Of a stretch of 64,000 bases of DNA, positions 56,017 through 64,000 are shown piece by piece (the stretch's first letter is position 1; each line of letters starts with the position of its first letter). Position numbers and translations under genes: made by a program. The stretch is from Piezodorus guildinii (taxonomy: Eukaryota; Arthropoda; Insecta; Hemiptera; Pentatomidae), in assembly GCA_023052935.1 (NCBI GenBank), contig CM041292.1, forward strand, positions 36,834,639 to 36,898,638, given 5' to 3'. The notes beneath the pieces were generated by a model, which ran no database searches, was not told the DNA's origin, and worked only from the letters and a program-made list of their open reading frames with translations.

Positions 56017-57249
56017 CACTGGCTCAAAGTGAAATTGATACACCCAAGAAAAAATGTTTCAACCTTAATTTTAATCCCATAGTTATTAAAAGAAATTAAA
56101 ACACTATTTATTTTTATTAACTTATAAACACTTTATTATTATAAATAACAACAGAAATAGAAATTAATTACTTACACAAAAATTATGGGTTAAATTATAA
56201 AATTTAGTTAAAAGTGACTTCAAAGTGAAAATGATACACCTCTTATCATTTACATATTTAAACCTTTTCTTCACATCCTAGTATCTTGTTGGTAAACCTT
56301 TACTTCTAATAACTTCCATAAGCTGGTTTAGGATGGATTCAACCAATTTTTTTGTGTAATCTGGAGAGATTCTACCCCATTCTTCTAGTAATGCTTTCTT
56401 CAAGTCTTCCTTGTTGGAAATTTTGTGATTCCTTGTTTCTGTTTCTAATTTAGACCAGAGGTTCTCAATCACACTGAGATCAGGTGATTGTGGTGGGGTT
56501 TTCAAGACTTTTGGACAGTTGAATGTCAACCATTCCTTCACTAATTGTGCCGTATGTTTCGGATCGTTATCCTGATAAAAAGTAAAATTGTCTTTTATGT
56601 TCAATTTTTCTACACTTTCTCTTAAATTTGTCCTCAAAATGTCAATATATGAATGTTTATTCATTACACCATCAATGAAATGTAAGCTGCCTCCAACATC
56701 TCATCATCAATTGTAAAAATTTTTTTGGACTTACTCGAATTTGTTTTTGAACCGTTTTGTTTTTCCTGAATCTTTCTATAATATGCTGAATCGTAGAATG
56801 ACTTTTCTTGACCATTTCAGCTATTTGCCTGATCGACTTGCCATCCTTATGGTGATTAATAATCAGTTGGCGCTCTTTTACAGTTGAGTGAGCTCCCATT
56901 GTGAAATTTTAGACTTAACAGAATGAAATCTGAATCAAAACTAAAAGGATTATTCCTTCCGAGTATACAAATATCGATGTTAATGAATAGATGGGTCAAA
57001 GGTCAGATAAAAAGGTAAACAGTAGGGTGTATCATTTTCATTTTGATGTAACTTTTAACAAAATTTTATAATTTAACTCGTAATTTTTGTTTAAGTATTT
57101 AATTTCCATTTCTCTTGTTATTTATAACAATGAAGTGTTTATAAGTTAATAAAAATAAGTAGTAATTTAATTTATTTTAATAATTAGGGGAATAAAACTA
57201 AGGTTGAAACATTTTTGCTTGGATGTATCAGTTTCACTTTGAACCAGTG
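56017..57249 (-). mobile_element. Tc1-like transposon, internally deleted, with 230-bp IR/DR termini
   Basis: Termini CACTGGCTCAAAGTGAAATT (left) and inverse CACTGGTTCAAAGTGAAACT (right); TA at 56015-56016 and 57250-57251. Each terminus repeats a TCAAAGTGAAAATGATACACC-like block internally (56218-56240 and 57030-57050), the IR/DR layout. The transposase (minus) starts MGAHSTVKERQLIINHHKDG at 56899: a first helix-turn-helix with SIRQIAEMVKKSHSTIQHII. After about 65 residues it is deleted and shifted to GVMNKHSYIDIL and FYQDNDPKHTA (second catalytic Asp), then SPDLSVIENLW (Glu) and the end GLPTRY at 56278. The first catalytic Asp and second DNA-binding motif are missing. Confidence 0.9.
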
Positions 57250-57251
57250 TA

Positions 57252-57293
57252 TTTTGTATTTTGGTGAAATTATGACTATGGTGACTAGTCATA
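57252..57293. repeat. 42-bp direct repeat of host flank, copy 1
   Basis: TTTTGTATTTTGGTGAAATT and the following 22 bases, ending GACTAGTCATA, are identical to 58286-58327. With the adjoining Tc1 terminus this forms a direct repeat of about 265 bp around the second Tc1 copy. Confidence 0.9.
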
Positions 57294-57294
57294 A

Positions 57295-58283
57295 TTAAAT
57301 ATTCATTAACATCGATATTTGTATACTCGGAAGGAATAATCCTTTTAGTTTTGATTCAGATTTCATTCTGTTAAGTCTAAAATTTCACAATGGGAGCTCA
57401 CTCAACTGTAAAAGAGCGCCAACTGATTATTAATCACCATAAGGATGGCAAGTCGATCAGGCAAATAGCTGAAATGGACAAGAAAAGTCATTCTACGATT
57501 CAGCATATTATAGAAAAATTCAGGAAAAACAAAACAGTTCAAAAACAAATTCGAGTAAGTCCAAAAAATTTTTTTACAATTGCTGATGAGATGATGGAGG
57601 CAGCTTACATTTCATTGGTGGTATAATGAATAAACATTCATATATTGACATTTTGAGGACAAATTTATGAGAAAGTGTAGAAAAATTGTACATAAAAGAC
57701 AATTTTATTTTTTATCAGGATAACGATACGAAACATACGGCACATTTAGTGAAGAAATGGTTGAATTTTGATGAAATTCAACTGTCCAAAAGTCTTGAAA
57801 ACCCCACCACAATCATCTGATCTCAATGTGATTGAGAACCTCTGGTCTAAACTAGAAACAGAAATAAGGAATCACAAAATTTCCAACAAGGAAGACTTGA
57901 AGAAAGCATTACTAGAAGAATGGGGTAAAATCTCTCCAGATTACACAAAAAAATTGGTTGAATCCATCCCAAACCGGCTTGCGGAAGTTATTAGAAGTAA
58001 AGGTTTACCAACAAGATACTAGGATGTGAAGAAAAGGTTTAAATATGTAAATGATAAGAGGTGTATCATTTTCACTTTGATGTCACTTTTAACTAAATTT
58101 TATAATTTAACCCATAATTTTTGTGTAAGTAATTAATTTCTATTTCTGTTGTTATTTATAATAATAAAGTGTTTATAAGTTAATAAAAATAAGTAGTAAT
58201 TTAATTTATTTTAATAATTAGGGGAATAAAACTAAGGTTGAAACATTTTTGCTTGGGTGTATCAATTTCACTTTGAACCAGTG
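57295..58283 (+). mobile_element. Second Tc1-like copy, inverted, lacking its left terminus
   Basis: Starts inside the element (CATTAACATCGATATTTGTA). The transposase ATG is at 57390 (MGAHSTVKERQLIINHHKDG). It has the same internal deletion as its neighbour (VSPKNFF, then MNKHSYIDIL in another frame), then KTPPQSSDLNVIENLWSKLE and GLPTRY at 58022. The right terminus is 58060-58283, followed by TA. Extra stops and frameshifts lie near 57670-57770. Sharing one deletion breakpoint with 56017-57249 means both descend from the same deleted element. Confidence 0.88.
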
Positions 58284-58285
58284 TA

Positions 58286-58327
58286 TTTTGTATTTTGGTG
58301 AAATTATGACTATGGTGACTAGTCATA
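58286..58327. repeat. 42-bp direct repeat of host flank, copy 2
   Basis: Identical to 57252-57293. It continues into unique DNA (GTTTTATTCCGATGTTCG), so this is probably the original flank. Confidence 0.9.
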
Positions 58328-60864
58328 GTTTTATTCCGATGTTCGTCTGTTTCAAACGATTTCAGAAACATATGTTTTCTGTAGGTTTTTTTTTTTACAG
58401 CTTTCTATAAGCATGTGTTAACATTATAATAAGAAAAAAACAACTGCAATTCTTTTTTCATCATTAATAGTTTAGTTGAAATAACTTGTTTTTAAAATCC
58501 GAATAGTACTTCCTGAAAATAATTGAAGTCATCTACATAATACCTAAAAAAAATCGTACAAGTTCAATATAAATTCGCTCCAGCCATGTAACGCAGATGC
58601 AAATCATATATTCACTTTTTATCGCCATTAGTGAATACATATTGAATCGGAAACTCTTCATCTGTCAAACTGCAACAGGTAAACATATTGAATATATTAC
58701 CACTCGACCAACTAGACTTATGGTGGCAGTAACTCAGCAATGGAACACATTTCATTAAAAAAATAATCGAGTTTTTCACAAATATAACAAACCTCAAAAA
58801 ACTACAGCTAAACATATCGACATTCAATTGAGGACCTTAAAAACTTCTTTTCTACCAATTACTATTTTTTTAAATTTTAGGAAGTGTGTTATAAATAAAA
58901 TAAAAGAATATTTACCTGACCTATGTATGTAAGTAAAAAAAACAAACATATTTTCTAAATCTTCAATACGCTCTCAGATAATTCACAAAATATGTTATTT
59001 TTCCTGAATCTATTTAAGCAACTAAACAATAAAGCAAATATTTAAAAATAAAAGTTATCTTCTTATCTGTATGTTGTCTATCTTCTGGATCACATAACAT
59101 AATTTTAACAGCACTCGAATTTATATCTACTCTAATCACATAGTTTTTTTAACTTCTTTTGTTTTTCGTTTTTCATCTGTTTCTTCCAATGCTACCTTGA
59201 TTAATTCCAATAAATTGTATTGTTGCTAGGATTATAAGACCTTGATCTCAATTATGCCACCTAGATTGATGACAGGGTAAATTAAATATTATTTCTGAAT
59301 TGTTGTCCATGATATGTTAATAAAAATAAGCTGCTTTATTCGAATACCTAAATTCTATGATAAATATACATAAATATCTAACAAACTTTTTATTGGTAGG
59401 TTAGCTTCGTCAATATTTAGGGATTGTATTAACGAGAATTAGGCATTAGATGATTTATATAAAACTTTAAAGTTTAAAAATATTTTTCCTCGCGGCATTA
59501 AAGTTACTACTGAAACTCCTGTACCTCGCCGTCAGAGGTAAAAATCCTCAAACGGTTTGGAAGTTGTGGTGGAACAAGTTTTTCGGTTTCTGGTTTTGGA
59601 CTTGTTGGAATTTATAAAAATGTTTGAAGTCTTCTTCAAATGATGTGCAAAAAACTTTAAAAGGTTATTTATAGCCCATGAGATCGAAAATGTTCTTCCT
59701 CGACTTTTTTTCTAATGTGAAATCAGTAGCTTCAAAAATGAAAGTAAGAATAACCATTTAAATTGTGGAATTTTTAGTTCAGAGATAAATTTAAATGATA
59801 AAAAATAATGTTCAATGTTCTGTTTTTAATTTTTATTTTATATAATTAATCGATTACTAATAAAGTAATAAAAACATTATATAGATATTAGTAGAAGTTA
59901 TTACGTAATAATGGAAAGGAAGCCAGTGAAAGGAGCGGATCTATTCGGTATGCATTCTCTCAGCTGACCAACCAGCCATTAAAATCTCATAGAATGACTT
60001 CCGTTTTTCCTGTTTTTTTTTAATAATATAAAAATACATACAAATATTTAAAAATAATACAATCATGTTATGTTTTTTCGTTAGAATTGTTTTCATCTTG
60101 TTTAATGAAGGAAACTCATGCCAAAACATATAAATGAAAATAATTATACTTTCCTTCAAATAAGTAAGAGACAGATTGCGAGTAATTTTATAAAGTGAAC
60201 TAATGTTTCTAATTTGAAAATAAAAAATAAAATTTAGTTTGGTATCAAACAACTATTGAATTACTTTTTCTAACAACCTATAAGCAGGTTAAATACCACA
60301 GCCATTTCCAACACTTCCAACATGGAGAAATGAATCGATTCTTTGGATGGTTCATCCTGCCCCTTCCCCCACCACACTACTTCATCTCATGTTCAGTTCT
60401 GTTTTCTCATTCTATTTAACTGTATTAAAGGAAAGACCCATATTTTCTAATTCATTTCATGAATATTTTCACATTATATTTAATTACTTGGAAAATTTGT
60501 GCCAAGATACAGACATAAGCTAATTCTGATTCTAATAGACATCTGCTGTGTTCATTTCTAGCTCATGTTTGTTCATTATGTAGTCCATTGACATATTTAT
60601 TATAACTTCTGTATTACTAATAATTTGTTTCTGTGTTACAATTCTGTTGATGGATTCAAAACCTTTCTTCAAGACTATGAAGACCATGTTTAAAGGGCTT
60701 TATAAGTCATTACTTAATTACAACAATGAATTTATTAAGTAGATGCAACTTATGCTGCTCCTGATACTTTTCATTCATAATCTATGATCCACCAAAACTT
60801 CCTAATTGAGACGTTGATTTCCATATGAATAGGAATTAAATAACATGATATTAACAGTTATGGA
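58328..60864. other. No gene seen
   Basis: AT-rich intergenic DNA. Minus frames of 71 and 103 codons (58612-58827, 59941-60252) are rich in I, F, K and Y and look like chance. A TCAGAGGTAAAAATCC block near 59532 has no recognised partner. Confidence 0.35.
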
Positions 60865-61110
60865 ATGAAATGCTTTAGTATGATTTTAACAAAATTAAAT
60901 GTGTTTAATTAGTACCTTTAGAAAATAACTGCATTTCTAAATCGCGTTTTTAAAATGACTTGAGGTTTCATCAGTTAAAATCAAATAGAAGATTTAGATA
61001 AAGCTAAATGATGAGAAAATAAAATATGTCAAATATCAATTTTGCAATAAATGTCCTTTAGTACCTTTTGAAATAAACGTCTCAATTCTTTCTTCCCATT
61101 CTATGTAAGT
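60865..61110 (-). pseudogene. Penelope-like element 3' fragment
   Basis: The minus strand matches 37835-38055: AAAAGGTACTAAAGGACATT, TCTCATCATTTAGCTTTATC, TTTTAAAAACGCGATTTAGA, TTTTCTAAAGGTACTA, and TAAAGCATTTCATTCC. It covers the region just after the GIY-YIG core. Frames are broken. Confidence 0.6.
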
Positions 61111-62289
61111 ACTGTACTTGATTCAACAAAGAATGCAATTAATTACTCTCTGCTAATTCAACGATATGATTATAATGTATCTCTCCTTCTTAGTGAACTT
61201 TCAACTACCTTACAGATTTTTCAAACTGTTAAGATAGTTGGAATCAGTTAAAGAAAATCATTCACATAAAATCTTTTTGTATGAATAGAAATTAAATTAC
61301 CATAATTATTACATTGTAATCAAATCTAAAGTTAACAAATATATGATACATTTGGATTTGTTATTTTCTCTCTCTCCCTCTTTTCAGAATGTTACATCTA
61401 ATATTGGTAATATACTATATATGAAGCCACTAATAATTTTCATAGAATGCTTTCAACATGAGGCAGAAATTGTTTTTATATTAGATAATGCATTTCAAGA
61501 CAGTGAAATGTAAAATTCAGGAACTTTTCCTAGTTTAGATGATTAAATTTAAAACATAAATAAACCATGAAGCAATTTGACCATTTCTAATAATAATTAT
61601 TAAGCATTTGTTTCTTGTTTTAAGTGATTTATTATGAATGTAATAATGATATTTCAGCTGAAATATTATAAGATGAATAAAAGAAAAAGGTGATAATAAT
61701 TAACTTCTCAATTTCAAATTTATTACAAACAAAATATAACAATATATAGTTTATCTAGTCTTACACTTAAATAATTAGTTTTCATTTTTAACAGTACAGA
61801 ATTAACCATATTTTTAACATTACTTGATGGTCAAGAATAAAAAAAATATAACTGACCACTTCTATGTATAACAAATATATGTCATATAAAAGTAATAAAT
61901 TTTAACCATTTAGTGACTAATAAATTCCATTTAAACTATTTGTAATCTATCCTTATACAAAGAAAATTGTAAAATACAACAGATAATAGACTTAAAAAAT
62001 TAACAACCGAAATAAATAAACCTAAAATAATAACAATTAGCACTAAAATATGTTTTGAGTATTTCAATCAAATTAACATAGGAACTAACAGTTTTAAAAT
62101 TTAACGATATCAACAACAATAATACATAAAATATTTTGTCTGAAACATTGTTTTATAAACAATATGAATGATGGGATATCATTGAAAATACATCCCAGAA
62201 CTTTATTTAAAAATCTTCATTCATGAACATAAAAATGTAGAATTGATTTCCTGTCTGGAAACGAATAATTTTTTAAAACAAACAAAATT
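61111..62289. other. No gene seen
   Basis: AT-rich intergenic DNA downstream of the terminal exon at 62461. No repeat is recognised. Confidence 0.4.
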
Positions 62290-62313
62290 CAAGGCCTACA
62301 TGATACAATAAAT

Positions 62314-62319
62314 TTTATT
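62314..62319 (-). terminator. Candidate polyadenylation signal
   Basis: AATAAA on the minus strand, 142 bases after the stop codon of the terminal exon. Confidence 0.45.
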
Positions 62320-62460
62320 CTACTTTCACAGTCTACTACCCATCAATATAAGGTTATTCATGTAGAACAACTTAGGTAAATTTTGAGTCAAAACCAGATA
62401 GAGGACGAAAAATAGGTTATGTTCAGTTAATAATAAGCTTATAACCCTACATAAACCATC

Positions 62461-64000
62461 TTAAATGAGGGTGTCCTCTTCAAAGACCAACAGCAATGAG
62501 TGCTGAGAATGGCTGCTGGAGTCCGGTGATAGTGGAGGAGCTGCCATAACCAAGCTGCAGTTCTCTCGGTAGCCAGAAGTGCTTGAGGTCTGCGACATAT
62601 CTTCCTCCCAGGAATGCTCTCCTCGGCCTCGAGACGTCTGGCTGCCACCATTGTTGTTGTTGTTGTTGCCAGGAGTAAGTCCATTGTTACCGGTATTGAT
62701 GGATGGTTCTGACCTGTGTCCACTCTGAAAAAATAACAGTTACTTTAATTTAGAGTTCCAAAAGATACAGAATAGCATGAGAAAGTAAAAAAAAATTTGA
62801 TTACATTTCCAAACCATGACATAATCAATATATTTAAAACTTGTACCACTACAACCCATGAGGGTTCTTGGATTGAAAACATAATAGTGATATGACCAAT
62901 GGCAATGCCTGGAGGTGATTCAGTCAAGATCACACAACAACTAGGTTTTTTTGATCCACTTTATAGAGGCTGTTGGGTCCCATGAGAGTTTTCCTACACT
63001 AGGGCTGAAAAATAAATGATCCTAACGCAGTCGAATTCGAACCTGGAATCTGAAAATCAGTAGTCAAGTGCTTTATACATACTTCATCACTTCACACCTT
63101 AAATTAATCAGAATTGTTATCCCAAAACTAACGTCTCCTACTTTATTAGAAACATGAAATTTCATGTATTTTCTATAAAATTAACATAATTATAAAGGAC
63201 AAACATTTGTATGTTAGTAGGTAAGCTTCTTATAATATGAATGTCACTCTGCTGCAGAAGAGCAACGTTTTAATGAGCAATAGTAGTGGAGAATATATCT
63301 TGCTTTGCTCAACATCCCTCTCCTATACTGACCTGAATGGTTCATCTGCATTTTTCAATATGATCAGCATTATGTTCTAAGCAGGCATGAAGTATACCAA
63401 CAATAGGTGTACACTTTGTTGGTTCAATTATTGGTTGTATATATAAAAATAGTTGCTATAACTTAATCAACAGACTTTGAATTTTCATGATTCAGACAAA
63501 AAGGAATGCTACCACTCTTCGTGTGGTGTAAGGTCAATAACAAAACAACCAGATTTCATCACCCACAACCATTTACTCAAAAAAGGAGTTCTTTTCATGT
63601 AAATAATGTTTAAAAATTTGAAGAAAGAATCAACTTGTGATTTGTTGTTACTTTGTATATATCACTTATACTTCAATTTTTCTATTCTTCATAATATATC
63701 AGAATCCAATAGCCAGAGATCATTCTCTAGAAGGATAAAAGTTCATGGAAATCTTTATAATCTTTGAATAGTTCATAGAGGTACACTGAAGTAAATAGCT
63801 CTATTTTGTTGACAAAACAAACCCATCCTTCATTTTTTACTTCAGCCTTTTGGATCCATGTATGGTGACAAAAATATAATAATCTACTGTTTCACTTACA
63901 TCCATTCTGCTCTTTCTTAGCCTGAATGTTTTCCTACTCTGGGCTTTAGATCTTTGGAGCCGTGGTCTGTGTGGCCTTGTTTCACTTTGGCTCTCTTCTT
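62461..64000 (-). CDS. 3' end of an unrecognised gene with PDZ-ligand-like C-terminus (partial)
   Basis: Two coding segments on the minus strand: 64000-63900 (continuing out of the window) and terminal exon 62724-62461. The donor after 63900 is GTAAGTG; the acceptor is TTATTTTTTCAG. Both sides are in phase 0. The first segment reads EESQSETRPHRPRLQRSKAQ, then SRKTFRLRKSRMD, very basic. The terminal exon reads SGHRSEPSINTGNNGLTPG, a run of six Asn, SRGRGEHSWEEDMSQTSSTS, then GYRENCSLVMAAPPLSPDSS and ends LLLVFEEDTLI and stop (87 residues). The tail is Ser/Asn-rich and likely disordered. T at -2 and I at 0 fit a class I PDZ ligand, suggesting a membrane or scaffold protein; that is inference. 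A 94-codon frame over the terminal exon in another frame (starting at a GTG) is a shadow. The gene family is not recognised. Confidence 0.65.
62845..63100 (-). mobile_element. SINE family B, diverged, in the intron of the terminal gene
   Basis: TACAACCCATGAGGGTTCTT, TGGAGGTGATTCAGTCAAGA, ACTTTATAGAGGCTG and the degraded head with TCGAATTCGAACCTGGAATC (B box) lie in the same order as 8633-8883. Confidence 0.65.

Noticed and set aside
62439..62723. 94-codon minus frame beginning MDTGQ over the terminal exon
   Set aside because: It starts at a GTG at the splice junction. The other frame joins in phase with the upstream exon and has natural composition (Asn run, Ser-rich tail, stop before the polyA signal).
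1..64000. CRISPR arrays, bacterial operons, rRNA genes or viral genes
   Set aside because: No regularly spaced repeats with unique spacers, no ribosome-binding/operon layout, no rRNA signature and no recognisable viral protein were seen.

Overview
This is AT-rich animal nuclear DNA, most likely from an arthropod and probably an insect; I cannot name the species. The evidence is GT-AG introns with classic acceptors, Jockey-type non-LTR retrotransposons, mariner, Tc1 and Penelope-like elements, tRNA-derived SINEs, and long (TA)n and (AC)n tracts. No operons, bacterial genes, rRNA genes, free tRNA genes or CRISPR arrays are visible. Almost every long open frame is transposon-derived or a chance frame through AT-rich or (TA)n DNA.

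Two host gene structures are supported on the minus strand. The first runs from a probable 5' UTR exon near 48538-48620 through coding exons 45732-45864, 44941-45079 and 41391-41448. The phases join to a complete 109-residue protein that resembles a single LOTUS/OST-HTH domain. The second is the 3' end of an unrecognised gene: exon 63900-64000 and beyond joins in phase to terminal exon 62461-62724, ending in a class I PDZ-ligand-like DTLI. Weaker exon candidates lie at 31772-31901 (+), 52621-52746 (+) and 17895-18045 (-).

Most of the rest is a layered record of mobile elements. 1-2620 is a long inverted-repeat element holding a Jockey copy and a SINE. 3606-4472, 7420-7990, 22195-30250 and 32965-39235 are crowded with at least a dozen copies of one 0.9-kb non-coding element with a palindromic 3' end. 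11270-12475 has a broken mariner and an RTE-like fragment. 15075-20959 has Jockey 3' ends, a diverged duplication, SINEs and a mariner inserted in a SINE. 24141-25348 is a Jockey copy with a 13-bp target duplication. 34841-36456 is a Tc1-size element with long IR/DR ends. 37720-38975 is a Penelope-like GIY-YIG remnant followed by a palindrome with hammerhead-like cores. 39386-40534 is a 1.15-kb near-perfect inverted repeat. 43575-44503 is a mariner shell holding reverse-transcriptase sequence. 56017-58327 is a head-to-head pair of Tc1 elements sharing one internal deletion. 49619-50165 is an 83-bp minisatellite.

No set of genes here forms a pathway. What the window shows is transposon biology: who inserted into whom, and a small LOTUS-type gene with transposon-filled introns and possibly a SINE at its polyadenylation site. 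Coordinates of degraded repeats are approximate, and family names rest on motifs read by eye.
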